Positions 33,301 to 41,562 of a stretch of DNA of 64,000 nucleotides are shown here, one piece after another. The DNA is from Halogranum gelatinilyticum (lineage in GTDB: Archaea > Halobacteriota > Halobacteria > Halobacteriales > Haloferacaceae): NCBI RefSeq assembly GCF_900103715.1, contig NZ_FNHL01000005.1, forward strand, positions 124,001-188,000. The letters are read 5' to 3'. The notes below the pieces were generated by a model. It was not told the DNA's origin. It was given only the letters and a program-made list of their open reading frames with translations, and did not search any database. Each line of letters begins with the position of its first letter. Position 1 is the stretch's first letter. The position numbers and the translations under genes were made by a program.

Positions 33301-34053
33301 ATGACCCTACCATCCCGTGACGACTTCCGCGACCCACGGCGGACGCTCCCAGTACTCGCGGCGCTGTGTCTACTCGTCGCACTCGCGTTTCCGATGTGGA
33401 CCATCAGCGTCCACGCCGTCCAGTATCCCGACACAGTGTTGCGACTCCAGCTCTACGCGTATCCACACATCGGGGGCGACTACGCCGAGATGGCACGGCT
33501 CAACAAGTACATCGGGTTCTACTACCCGGACCCGGTGCTCTGGGGGCCGAACTACACCCCCGAGCCGACGGCGGTCGACGTCCCCGAGTGGTCGCTCGGC
33601 CCGGTGGCCTTCCTCGGGGTCGCGCTGTCGAGTCTCGTCGTCGCGTTCGCCCCGGACGAGACGCGGCTCCGTCGGGGACTCCGCTGGCAGTTCGCCGGCA
33701 CCGTCGTCGTCTTCGGCGTGCTGCTCGCGGACATCCAGTACCGGCTCTACCAGGCCGGCCACTCGCTCGACCCGGAGGCGCCCGTGATGGGTGTCTCGGG
33801 GTTCACCCCGCCGCTGTGGGGGAAGTACGAAGTCGCGAACATCACGAGCTACTCGCGGTTCGGGCTCGGGGCGTATCTGGCGATGGTCTCGGTCGGCCTG
33901 CTCGTCGTGGCGTTCTACTACCGCCACGAGTCGCTTCGGTTCACCGACCTCGCCGCCCGACTTCGACGGGCTCCCGGAGCGCTCCGCCAGCGACTCGGAA
34001 GTGCTCGCGGCCACCGACGGGACGCCGACTCCGCCCACTCGGGGGGTGAGTGA
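33301..34053 (+). CDS. NosB-like membrane protein of the nos cluster
   Basis: A 250-residue protein with a first membrane segment at ~17-38 followed by a ~60-residue outer loop rich in Tyr and Pro (Y-A-Y-P-H-I-G-G, F-Y-Y-P-D-P-V-L-W-G). Three more segments follow (~95-115, 128-145, 195-215), then a basic tail. Clade II nos clusters carry a polytopic NosB at this place, directly after nosZ and before nosD, and this protein may correspond to it; sequence identity by eye is not strong. It overlaps nosD as GTGA. Confidence 0.6.
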   Translation: MTLPSRDDFRDPRRTLPVLAALCLLVALAFPMWTISVHAVQYPDTVLRLQLYAYPHIGGDYAEMARLNKYIGFYYPDPVLWGPNYTPEPTAVDVPEWSLGPVAFLGVALSSLVVAFAPDETRLRRGLRWQFAGTVVVFGVLLADIQYRLYQAGHSLDPEAPVMGVSGFTPPLWGKYEVANITSYSRFGLGAYLAMVSVGLLVVAFYYRHESLRFTDLAARLRRAPGALRQRLGSARGHRRDADSAHSGGE

Positions 34054-35504
34054 CCGTGCGCGGCCTCGGTGTGGTCCGCCAGTATCGGGAGTACGCCGTC
34101 GTCGCGCTCGCGTGCCTCGTCGTCCTCGCCAGTGCGGGCGTGGCACTGGGAGCGACGGGCAGGGACGCGAACGGTGTCACACGTGTCGCAACAGCCGGCG
34201 ATGCGGACGCCGGTGGAGACGGCCGCCGGCTGGTCGCCCCCGGCGTCGAGACGGGCATCGACACCGACCTCGAGGCGCCCACCGACGACGGCGTCGCGCG
34301 GGTCGGGGGTGACCGCTTCGAGACCCTCAGGGCCGCGCTTGACGCGGCCGACCCTGGTGACACCGTCCGGCTTCACGGGCGGTTCGACGGCCCGGTGACC
34401 GTCGAGACGCCCAACGTCACCCTCACGAGTGCGTCGCCGACGCGGGCCGCAGTCGTCGGCGACGGTGAGGGGACCGTCCTCACGTTGGCGGCGGCCGACG
34501 TCACCGTCCACGGGGTGTGGGTCCGGAACGCGGGCTGGGAGGCAAGCGAGAACGACGCCGCCGTCTGGATCACGGGTCACGGGAGCAGTGTCGAAGACAG
34601 CCGGGTGTCGAACACGACGTTCGGCATCTGGGTCGACGGTGCGACGGACGTCCGGCTGGTGAACAACACCGTCGTCGGCCGCGAGTCGGTCACGCCGCTC
34701 ACGAAGCGCGGCAACGGCATCCAGCTGTGGCGGGCCACGGACGCCTACGTCGCTGGCAACCGCATCACCGACGTGCGCGACGGGGTCTACTACTCCTGGG
34801 CTTCGGGCGTCGTCGCCGAGGACAACGAGATGTGGGACATCCGGTACGGCGTCCACTACATGTACTCCGACGACTGCGTGTTACGGAACAACACGGCCGT
34901 CGACAACGACGTCGGCTACGCGTTGATGCTCTCCGAACGGCTCGCGATTCTGAACAACACGGCCGTCGACAACGACGGCGAGAGCGGCCACGGGGTCATG
35001 GTCAAGAGCATCGACCACAGCGTGATTCGGGGCAACGACCTGGTGGGCAACGAGAAGGGACTGTTCGTGTACAACTCGCTGAACAATACTCTGAGCGACA
35101 ACCTCGTCTTGGAGAACACGGTCGGGGTCCACCTCTCGGCAGGGAGCGTCCGCGAGCGCGTGTCGGAGAACAGTTTCATCCACAACGACGAGCCAGTCGT
35201 CGCGGACATCAGCCAACAGGTCGCGTGGAACGGGACGGCGCGAGGCAACTACTGGTCGGGGGCGACGGTCGCCGATACCGACGACGACGGCGTCAGCGAG
35301 ACGCGGTACCAGCCGACGGGGCTCGTCGAACAGCTCGTCTCGACGACTCCAAGTGCGCGACTCTTCGTCGACTCGCCCGCGTTCGCGCTCGTCCGACGGG
35401 CCGAGCGTACCGTCCCGATCGTCGAGGGGCCAGGCGTGGTCGACCAACACCCGCTGGCTCGCCCGCCGCACGACGAGTGGAGGCGATACTATGCACACGA
35501 TTGA
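34050..35504 (+). CDS. nosD: NosD copper-cluster maturation protein
   Basis: A 484-residue exported right-handed beta-helix protein. A membrane/signal segment lies at ~15-32. It is followed by an A-L-D-A-A-D-P-G-D-T-V-R start of the helix and repeated coils with N-N-T, N-x-I-T-D-V and D-N-x motifs (CASH/parallel beta-helix repeats) to ~residue 390. NosD works with the NosFY ABC transporter to build the CuZ site of NosZ. The GTG at 34050 gives a 4-bp overlap; a second GTG at 34056 is possible. Confidence 0.9.
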   Translation: MTVRGLGVVRQYREYAVVALACLVVLASAGVALGATGRDANGVTRVATAGDADAGGDGRRLVAPGVETGIDTDLEAPTDDGVARVGGDRFETLRAALDAADPGDTVRLHGRFDGPVTVETPNVTLTSASPTRAAVVGDGEGTVLTLAAADVTVHGVWVRNAGWEASENDAAVWITGHGSSVEDSRVSNTTFGIWVDGATDVRLVNNTVVGRESVTPLTKRGNGIQLWRATDAYVAGNRITDVRDGVYYSWASGVVAEDNEMWDIRYGVHYMYSDDCVLRNNTAVDNDVGYALMLSERLAILNNTAVDNDGESGHGVMVKSIDHSVIRGNDLVGNEKGLFVYNSLNNTLSDNLVLENTVGVHLSAGSVRERVSENSFIHNDEPVVADISQQVAWNGTARGNYWSGATVADTDDDGVSETRYQPTGLVEQLVSTTPSARLFVDSPAFALVRRAERTVPIVEGPGVVDQHPLARPPHDEWRRYYAHD

Positions 35505-36429
35505 GGTCGAACACGTTCACAAGTCGTATGGTCCAGTGACCGCCCTCGACGGGGTCTCGCTGTCGGTCGAGCGCGGCGAGACGTTCGGGCTCGTCGGCAC
35601 CAACGGGGCCGGCAAGACGACGCTCTTCCGACTGCTCGTCGGCCACGAGACGCCCGACGAGGGCGCCATCGAAGTGGCGGGCCACGCGCCGAGCGACGGT
35701 GTGGCAGTCCGAGAACACGTGGGCTTCGTCCCGGAGGACGCCGGTTTCGAACCGGCGTTGACCGGCCGGGAAGTGCTGGGCTACTACGCCCGCCTCCGCG
35801 ACGTCCCGGCCGACGACCGCGAGCACCGCATCCGGCGCGTCCTCTCGACGGTCGGACTGGCCGACGCCGCAGACCGGACGGTCGACGGCTACTCAAACGG
35901 GATGAGCCGCCGGCTCGCGCTGGCGACGACGCTCCTGACGCAGCCGGACGTCCTCCTCCTCGACGAACCGACCGCCGGACTCGACCCGGAGGGCGTCGCG
36001 GACTTTCACGACCTCGTCCGGCGGGTCGGCGAGGCCGACGTCACGGTCGTCCTGACGAGCCACGACCTCCGAGAGGTCGAGACGCTCTGTGACCGAGTGG
36101 CGGTCCTCGACGGCGGTCGGGCCGTCGCCGAAGGGCCGGTCTCGGAGCTCCGAGCACGCGTCGGCGACCGTGTGACTCTCACGGCACGGGTGGCTGACAG
36201 CGACCACGCACGGGCTGCACTCGCCGACCACGCGGAGGTGAGCGTCGAGCGCGCCGGTGACCCGCTGGTCGTCGACTGCCCACAAGGAGAGGCGGGCGAC
36301 GTGCTCGACGCGGTCCGTGCGGCGACGGCCGTCGACCGGTTCGAGGTCCGACAGCCCGGACTGACGGCGGCGTTCCGCGAGAGCGTCGACGACGGTCGTC
36401 GCGCCGCCGCCGGGGGTGAGACTCCATGA
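35491..36429 (+). CDS. nosF: ABC transporter ATPase NosF
   Basis: A 312-residue ATP-binding subunit. Walker A is G-T-N-G-A-G-K-T-T, the signature is Y-S-N-G-M-S-R-R-L (a variant of LSGGQ), and Walker B is L-L-L-D-E-P-T-A-G-L-D-P, followed by the switch His in T-S-H-D-L. With NosY it energises sulfur or copper-cluster assembly for NosZ. The ATG at 35491 overlaps nosD by 14 bp; upstream in-frame codons run inside nosD and are rejected. Confidence 0.92.
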   Translation: MHTIEVEHVHKSYGPVTALDGVSLSVERGETFGLVGTNGAGKTTLFRLLVGHETPDEGAIEVAGHAPSDGVAVREHVGFVPEDAGFEPALTGREVLGYYARLRDVPADDREHRIRRVLSTVGLADAADRTVDGYSNGMSRRLALATTLLTQPDVLLLDEPTAGLDPEGVADFHDLVRRVGEADVTVVLTSHDLREVETLCDRVAVLDGGRAVAEGPVSELRARVGDRVTLTARVADSDHARAALADHAEVSVERAGDPLVVDCPQGEAGDVLDAVRAATAVDRFEVRQPGLTAAFRESVDDGRRAAAGGETP

Positions 36430-37364
36430 CCGACGAGACCGACGCCGACGGACCGTACCACCCGCCGGCTGTCGGACAGGGAACCGACGACGACGGCGTG
36501 CTCCGCACCCTTCGTGACCTTCCGGGCGCACTGCTCGCGGCGCTGCCCGTCGGCTCGGGCAGCCTCGGGTCGACGCTGACCCTGGCACACCGCGAGTACC
36601 GCCTCGCCGCGCGGTCGCGGTGGACGCTGGGGCTGACGCTGCTCTTCGCGGTGGTCTCGGCAGTCGTGGCCGTGGCAGCGGGGACGGGGACCGCCGCCGA
36701 GCGAGTGGGTGCGGCTGTCGTCTCGCTGGGCGAGCTCTCGGTGTATCTCGTCCCGCTGGCCGCGCTGACGTTCGGCTACGCGTCGGTCGTCGGCCCGGCC
36801 GAGCGCGGGACGCTCGACATGCTGTTTGCGCTCCCGGTCACCCGGTCGCGGGTCGTCTTGGGCGTCTTCCTCGGGCGGGCGGTCGCGCTCGGCGCGGCCA
36901 TCGCGGTCGGCTTCGGCGTCGGCGGCGCGCTGCTCGTCCGGTTCGCCAGCGGGGCCGCACTCGTCCCCTACGCGACGTTGCTGTTCGCCGCGCTCGGAGT
37001 CGGTCTCGCGGCGCTCGCGGTGAGCGTCCTCGTGTCGACGCTCGCCAGCGAGAAGACTCACGCGCTCGGGGGCGTCCTCCTCCTGTGGGTCTGGGCGGTC
37101 TTCGCCCACGACCTGCTGGCGCTGGTGCTCGTCGCGGTCCTCGACGTCCCGGACGCGGTGCTGACGGCGCTCGTCCTCGCGAACCCGGTCGACCTCTTCC
37201 GTGTCGTCGTCCTCGCGAGCGTCGGGACCACCGGTGGCGGGGTGAGCGCGGCACTGGCCACCTCGTCGCTCTCGCCGGTGCTCGCGGCGACGGCGCTCCT
37301 CGCGTGGGTCCTTCTTCCGCTGACGGCGGCGATGCGACTCGCCGGTCGGGCCGGCGCGCGGTGA
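36426..37364 (+). CDS. nosY: ABC transporter permease NosY
   Basis: A 312-residue membrane protein with a ~55-residue soluble N-terminus and six predicted segments of the ABC-2 permease type. Family blocks are A-H-R-E-Y-R-L-A-A-R-S-R-W-T and the V-G-P-A-E-R-G-T-L-D-M-L-F-A-L-P-V-T-R loop. It overlaps nosF by 4 bp. No NosL-type copper chaperone gene follows in this window. It is probably the last gene of the nos operon. Confidence 0.9.
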   Translation: MTDETDADGPYHPPAVGQGTDDDGVLRTLRDLPGALLAALPVGSGSLGSTLTLAHREYRLAARSRWTLGLTLLFAVVSAVVAVAAGTGTAAERVGAAVVSLGELSVYLVPLAALTFGYASVVGPAERGTLDMLFALPVTRSRVVLGVFLGRAVALGAAIAVGFGVGGALLVRFASGAALVPYATLLFAALGVGLAALAVSVLVSTLASEKTHALGGVLLLWVWAVFAHDLLALVLVAVLDVPDAVLTALVLANPVDLFRVVVLASVGTTGGGVSAALATSSLSPVLAATALLAWVLLPLTAAMRLAGRAGAR

Positions 37365-37443
37365 CTGACGAACGTCTTCGGGCCGTTTTCACTCGCTGGG
37401 AATCGCCGGACGTTCTTAGGATATCCCGTCCCGACCGTCGTAT

Positions 37444-37764
37444 ATGGCTGAGGAGGGACAACGGTCGAAACTCGACGAGCGACCGCGTAGCGCGACCGAA
37501 CGGGAGTGGGAGACGTTCGTCCGCGAGAGCGAGTCCGACCCCTTGCGCCACGTCGGCAGCGTCACCGCACCGACCGCCGAGGTGGCTCACGAACAGGCCT
37601 CGACGCTGTTCGGTCGGTTCGCGACGGACATCTGGGTCTGTCCTGCGACCGAGGTCAGTCGGTTCTCCACGGAGACGCTCGGTGGCGAGCCTGGGGGCTC
37701 AGAGCGCGGTGCCGACACCGAGACGAACGCCGACGCCGCACCCGACGGAGGCTGTCGGCGATGA
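37444..37764 (+). CDS. Htur_1727-family radical-SAM partner protein
   Basis: A 106-residue soluble protein resembling the small haloarchaeal family described as radical-SAM-partnered (Htur_1727 type, with a PaaB-like fold). Its core runs F-V-R-E-S-E-S-D-P-L-R-H-V-G-S-V through A-E-V-A-H-E-Q-A and L-F-G-R-F-A-T-D-I-W-V-C-P-A. A Glu/Gly/Asp-rich tail ending G-G-C-R-R follows. The stop overlaps the radical SAM ATG by 4 bp. It was proposed as a peptide substrate; it could equally be an accessory subunit. A TATA-like GGATATCC lies ~15-25 nt upstream. Confidence 0.7.
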   Translation: MAEEGQRSKLDERPRSATEREWETFVRESESDPLRHVGSVTAPTAEVAHEQASTLFGRFATDIWVCPATEVSRFSTETLGGEPGGSERGADTETNADAAPDGGCRR

Positions 37765-38975
37765 TCTCTATCAGCAAACTCCTCTGTGGGTTGGACGCCG
37801 AGAGCGACGGCCTCCGGTACGACGCCGGTGGCGAGTCGAAGAAGCCACAGATCACCCAGCGGAAACAGCGCAAACCGGTCGTCGTCTGGAACCTCACGAA
37901 ACAGTGTAACCTCTACTGTGACCACTGCTATGCGGCCGCCGACACCGAGACGGCGACGGGCGAACTCTCCACCGAGGAGGGCAAGCGACTGCTCAACGAC
38001 CTCGCAGACTACGGAATCCCGGTCGTGCTCTTCTCCGGTGGCGAACCGCTGGTCCGCGACGACCTCGCCGAGCTCGTCGGCTACGCCGCAGACCGTGGGA
38101 TTCGCCCCGTCCTCTCGACGAACGGGACGCTGCTCACCGAGGAGCGGGTCGAGCGCCTCCAGCGTGCGGGGCTCAAGTACGCGGGCGTCTCCGTCGACGG
38201 CCTCCGCGAACGCAACGACGCCTTCCGCGGCGAGGAGGGAGCCTTCGACGCTGCTCTCGACGGCATCCGGACCTGTCTCGACGCGGGGCTGAAGACGGGC
38301 CTCCGCTACACTATCACCGACCGAAACGCGGCCGACCTCGAAGGCGTCGTCGACCTGCTCTCGGACGTCGGCGTCGACCGCTTCTGCTTCTACCATCTGG
38401 ACTACGGCGGTCGGGGGGCCGGCATCCGCGACGCGGACCTCCCGCCGGCCGAGAAACGGGAGGCCATCGAGCGGCTCTGTGACCTCACGCGCGACTACCA
38501 CGAGCGTGGCGAGGAGATCGAGACGCTGCTGGTCGGCAACTACGCCGACGCGGCGTTCGTCGTCGAGTACGCCCGCGAACACCTCGGCGAGGTGGCCGCC
38601 GAGCGCATCTTCGAGTATCTCCGCCGCAACGGCGGCGACCCGAGCGGCGAACGGGTCGCGGACGTCGATTACCAGGGCAACGTCCACCTGACGCAGTTCT
38701 GGCAGGGCTACAGTCTCGGCAACGTCCGCGACCGGCCCTTCAGCGCCATCTGGGAGGACGACTCGAACCCGCTGTTGTCGGCACTGCGGAACCGAGAGGA
38801 GCACCTCACCGGGCGCTGTGCGGACTGCCGCTACCAGTCGGTCTGTCGCGGGGCTTCACGGCTCCGGGCACTGACGGCCCAGGACGACCTCTTCGCACCC
38901 GACCCGCAGTGTTACCTCGACGAATCCGAGATTCTCGGCGACGCCGGCACGACGCCGTCGGCTTCGGCCGACTGA
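37761..38975 (+). CDS. Radical SAM/SPASM protein, AhbC-like
   Basis: A 404-residue radical SAM enzyme. The [4Fe-4S]/SAM motif is Cys49-x3-Cys53-x2-Cys56 in T-K-Q-C-N-L-Y-C-D-H-C-Y, with G-G-E-P after it. A C-terminal SPASM-type set has Cys353, Cys356, Cys362 and Cys384. The N-terminus (M-I-S-I-S-K-L-L-C-G, then S-D-G-L-R-Y and K-P-V-V-V-W-N-L-T) looks like AhbC, the 12,18-didecarboxysiroheme deacetylase of the archaeal heme pathway. The alternative is modification of the Htur_1727-type partner encoded 4 bp overlapping upstream. I favour a heme-biosynthesis relative but cannot exclude either. Confidence 0.75.
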   Translation: MISISKLLCGLDAESDGLRYDAGGESKKPQITQRKQRKPVVVWNLTKQCNLYCDHCYAAADTETATGELSTEEGKRLLNDLADYGIPVVLFSGGEPLVRDDLAELVGYAADRGIRPVLSTNGTLLTEERVERLQRAGLKYAGVSVDGLRERNDAFRGEEGAFDAALDGIRTCLDAGLKTGLRYTITDRNAADLEGVVDLLSDVGVDRFCFYHLDYGGRGAGIRDADLPPAEKREAIERLCDLTRDYHERGEEIETLLVGNYADAAFVVEYAREHLGEVAAERIFEYLRRNGGDPSGERVADVDYQGNVHLTQFWQGYSLGNVRDRPFSAIWEDDSNPLLSALRNREEHLTGRCADCRYQSVCRGASRLRALTAQDDLFAPDPQCYLDESEILGDAGTTPSASAD

Positions 38976-38987
38976 CCCGGTGCCGAC

Positions 38988-39146
38988 TCAATCGAACCGG
39001 GCGAGCCGGAACGGCTCGATGGGGTGTACCGTCTCGCCCTCGACCGCGAGGTCGGCGAGCACCTCCCCGACCGCGCTGGCGAACTTGAACCCGTGGCCGG
39101 AGAAGCCCGCCCCGACGACGACGACGTCACACTCCGTCGTTGACAT
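38988..39146 (-). pseudogene. Deletion remnant of a sarcosine-oxidase-type FAD oxidoreductase
   Basis: A 52-codon frame that joins the very start of a monomeric sarcosine/N-methyltryptophan oxidase-like protein to its very end. The start is [14 protein letters not shown], the Rossmann dinucleotide motif. The end is F-S-G-H-G-F-K-F-A, then V-G-E-V-L-A-D-L-A and [11 protein letters not shown]. About 320 residues are missing between Gly14 and Phe15. Both parent segments encode V-V-x-G/A-A-G, so the loss probably occurred by recombination at short identical DNA. It cannot be a functional oxidase. Confidence 0.8.
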
Positions 39147-39242
39147 GGCTGCGCGATGGACTGCCACCTACGTCAAGTCATCGCACGCCGAAGCCACAAG
39201 CCACGTCTCCCAATCCGAAGCTCCGTCCTCCGTCGTCTCGCC

Positions 39243-40349
39243 TTACGCTGTCTCACCCTGTGCAGCTAGCCGCTCCGGCAACGGGCCGTCGTAGCCCTCC
39301 GGGACGTACGGACAGAGTGGGTCGCTCGCGAGTGGGTCGCCGGTGCAGGCGTACGCCCGCGACCGACTTCCCCCACAGACGGTGTTGAACGGACAGGCCC
39401 CACACTTCCCGGAGAGTTCCTCGGGGTCGCGGAGCCGCTGGAACAGCTCAGCGTCCCGGTAGACGTCGACGACGCTGTCTCGGTGGACGTTGCCTGTCGG
39501 TTCGGGGAGGAAGCCCGAGGGGTAGACCTCACCGACGTGGCTGACGAAGGCGAAGCCGTCGCCGGCGGTGATGCCCAGTCGGCGACCGATACCGTCCGGC
39601 GGCTTCTCGCCCGTACGTCCGTCACCGTCCCGTTGCAACGCGACCCGACGGTAGTGCGGTGCCTCCGTGGTCTTGACGCCGAAGTCCGCCTCGTCGTCGA
39701 CCGTCGTGAGCCACGTCATCACGCGCTCGGCACGCTCCGGGGAGACGGGGTCGAGTGCCCGCCCGCGGCCCACCGGGACGAGGAAGAACACCGACCACAA
39801 CACGGCGTCCAACTCGTCGACGAGCGCGCGGATCGCCGGCAGTTCGTCGACCGTCTCCGCACAGACGGTCGTGTTTATCTGGACGGGGAGGCCGGCCGCA
39901 CGGGCTTCTCCAGCCGCTGCGACCGTCTGTTTGAAACTCCCACGCTCGCCACGGAACGCGTCGTGCGCGTCGGCACTCCCTCCGTCGAGACTCAGTGCCA
40001 TCCGCCGGAGGCCCGCATCTGCCAGCGCTTCGACGCGCTCTCCGGTCAGCGACGCGACGCCGCTCGGGGTGAGCGTCATGTTCAGCCCGCGGTCGGTGCC
40101 GTACGAGACCAGTTCGGTCACGTCGTCACGGGCGAGCGGGTCGCCGCCGGAGAGGACGACGAGTTGTCCCGGGCCGAACTCGCGGGCGTCGTCCAAGAGT
40201 GCCTTTCCCTCCTCGGTCGTGAGTTCGTCGGGATGTCGGTTCAGCTGTGCGTCGGCTCGGCAGTGTTCACACGCCAGTTCACACGCCTGGGTGACTTCCC
40301 AGACCAGAACGAACGGCCGTTGGGTCGTGTCGATCTCGTGTGGGTTCAT
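39243..40349 (-). CDS. Radical SAM/SPASM protein, AhbD-like / TIGR04053-like
   Basis: A 368-residue radical SAM enzyme. The cluster motif is Cys23-x3-Cys27-x2-Cys30 in Q-A-C-E-L-A-C-E-H-C-R-A-D-A, followed by E-L-T-T-E-E-G-K-A-L and S-G-G-D-P. The SPASM end reads C-G-A-C-P-F-N-T-V-C-G-G-S-R-S-R-A-Y-A, then T-G-D-P-L-A-S-D-P-L-C. These blocks match AhbD, the Fe-coproporphyrin decarboxylase of siroheme-dependent heme synthesis, and the related haloarchaeal TIGR04053-like family. The CGCGG small protein is encoded 63 bp upstream under operator site D, so it may instead act on that protein. It runs convergently to the AhbC-like gene. Confidence 0.78.
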   Translation of the reverse strand: MNPHEIDTTQRPFVLVWEVTQACELACEHCRADAQLNRHPDELTTEEGKALLDDAREFGPGQLVVLSGGDPLARDDVTELVSYGTDRGLNMTLTPSGVASLTGERVEALADAGLRRMALSLDGGSADAHDAFRGERGSFKQTVAAAGEARAAGLPVQINTTVCAETVDELPAIRALVDELDAVLWSVFFLVPVGRGRALDPVSPERAERVMTWLTTVDDEADFGVKTTEAPHYRRVALQRDGDGRTGEKPPDGIGRRLGITAGDGFAFVSHVGEVYPSGFLPEPTGNVHRDSVVDVYRDAELFQRLRDPEELSGKCGACPFNTVCGGSRSRAYACTGDPLASDPLCPYVPEGYDGPLPERLAAQGETA

Positions 40350-40412
40350 GAGTGTCTCGTCGGTGTCTTCTGTGGTCGGTCTGTGCGCTCAGTCTCGCGA
40401 CGCGTCTCGTCG

Positions 40413-40718
40413 CTACTCCACGTGGACTCTACTGACGTGGCCACCGCAGCCACACTGGTCGACGTACTCGACCGAGACTGCCTCGCCGAAGTTGGCGTGG
40501 ATAACAGGATATAGATACGTCGACGGATGGCCGAGTTCTTGGTGGGTCACGACGTTGACGTGGTGGCCGGCCGCGGTGTGTTCGACCGCTGCGACCGCCT
40601 CCTCGACGACCAGTTCCCTGTCGTCGGCGTGCCGTGGCTCCTCGAGGTTCACCGACCACGAGTTGTCGTGCATCCGGTCCGTCTCCGGGGTCGCCTCGCC
40701 GTCAGTCGTCTGGCTCAT
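40413..40718 (-). CDS. CGCGG-family candidate radical-SAM-modified peptide
   Basis: A 101-residue protein ending in V-D-Q-C-G-C-G-G-H-V-S-R-V-H-V-E; the C-G-C-G-G near the C-terminus defines a haloarchaeal family described as putative radical-SAM-modified RiPP precursors. The middle (W-S-V-N-L-E-E-P, H-V-N-V-V-T-H, H-P-S-T-Y-L-Y-P-V-I) is ordered-looking and longer than most RiPP leaders. There are only two Cys, both in the motif. The start at 40718 is supported by operator site D ending 39 nt upstream; an internal Met16 is the alternative. It is co-oriented with the AhbD-like enzyme. Confidence 0.8.
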   Translation of the reverse strand: MSQTTDGEATPETDRMHDNSWSVNLEEPRHADDRELVVEEAVAAVEHTAAGHHVNVVTHQELGHPSTYLYPVIHANFGEAVSVEYVDQCGCGGHVSRVHVE

Positions 40719-40756
40719 ATCCCGTGCTTGTCGCCGGATAGCCGAAAGTCATCTCC

Positions 40757-40768
40757 CGAACGTGTTCG
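40757..40768. promoter_or_regulatory. CGAAC-N2-GTTCG operator, site D
   Basis: CGAACGTGTTCG lies 39 nt upstream of the CGCGG-protein ATG at 40718 (minus strand), between that gene and the small membrane protein gene. Confidence 0.65.
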
Positions 40769-40781
40769 GCTTCGGGCGCGC

Positions 40782-41060
40782 TCACGTGGCGTACAGCGAG
40801 TACAGGATGACCGCGAAGCCGACGGTCGTGAACAGGCTCTCGACGGCCAGGGCCAGCGTCGGGTCGACCGCGACGAACTGGTCGACGACTCCGGCCAGGA
40901 GCGCCCCCAGCGTGACCGTCCCGAAACCGAGTGCGAGCGCTCGGAGCGCCGTCGACGACGTGCGCCGTGCCGCCCGCAGTGCATAGAAGGTGATCGACCC
41001 GCCGAGTGCCAGCGTGACGGTCTTGAGCACGACGACCGCCGTTACGACGTTCAGATTCAT
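40782..41060 (-). CDS. Small membrane protein (DUF7521-like)
   Basis: A 92-residue protein with three hydrophobic segments: ~5-26 (V-V-V-L-K-T-V-T-L-A-L-G-G), ~40-62 and ~70-90. The loop R-A-A-R-R-T-S-S is basic. The pattern matches short haloarchaeal membrane proteins that pair with an upstream winged-helix regulator. Its ATG overlaps the regulator stop by 4 bp, so the two are translated together. Membrane sensing for the regulator is a guess. Confidence 0.65.
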   Translation of the reverse strand: MNLNVVTAVVVLKTVTLALGGSITFYALRAARRTSSTALRALALGFGTVTLGALLAGVVDQFVAVDPTLALAVESLFTTVGFAVILYSLYAT

Positions 41061-41431
41061 GTCTCTTTTCGCACCTCCGTCCAGAGGTCCGAGAGCTGCT
41101 CGTCCAGTGACTGTGTCGCTCGCTCGACCGTGACATCGAGCGAGCGGTCGTCGCCACAGGTGATGTTGACGGTATCGAAGTTCCGGACATACCGGGTCCG
41201 ATGCCGACCGTTGGATCTGATTTCGGTCTGTTCGTCGATCAGGGAGGCGTCGCTGAGCAGGTCGAGCTTTCTGTATAGCGTCGAGCTGGGGATGTCACAG
41301 TGCTCGGCCAGTTCGCTCGCCGTCAACGCGTCGTCGAGCTGTTCGATGATGGCCCGACAGTCCGGGTCGTCGAGCGCGTCCAGGACGACTTGGAGGTCCG
41401 GCTCGTCTCGAGCGAACGGGTCACGTACCAT
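41057..41431 (-). CDS. Winged-helix transcriptional regulator
   Basis: A 124-residue ArsR-like winged-helix protein. The HTH core reads L-D-D-P-D-C-R-A-I-I-E-Q-L, L-T-A-S-E-L-A-E-H-C-D-I-P-S-S-T-L-Y-R-K-L and the wing S-N-G-R-H-R-T-R-Y-V. The C-terminal helix (S-L-D-E-Q-L-S-D-L-W-T) may dimerise. No metal-binding Cys motif is apparent. I start at the ATG at 41431; the frame extends 11 codons upstream. It forms an operon with the DUF7521-like membrane protein. Confidence 0.8.
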   Translation of the reverse strand: MVRDPFARDEPDLQVVLDALDDPDCRAIIEQLDDALTASELAEHCDIPSSTLYRKLDLLSDASLIDEQTEIRSNGRHRTRYVRNFDTVNITCGDDRSLDVTVERATQSLDEQLSDLWTEVRKET

Positions 41432-41562
41432 GGCTGGTCTCGGAGTGGTTGCGTGGGTTATCATCGCTCACAGATGCGTCCTCTCGATTCCTGTCCGTCC
41501 CGAGTGACGGCGTCTCGCCACTCGCTGTCGGCACTCGGGGGCCGCGATACGGGTCGAGGTGT

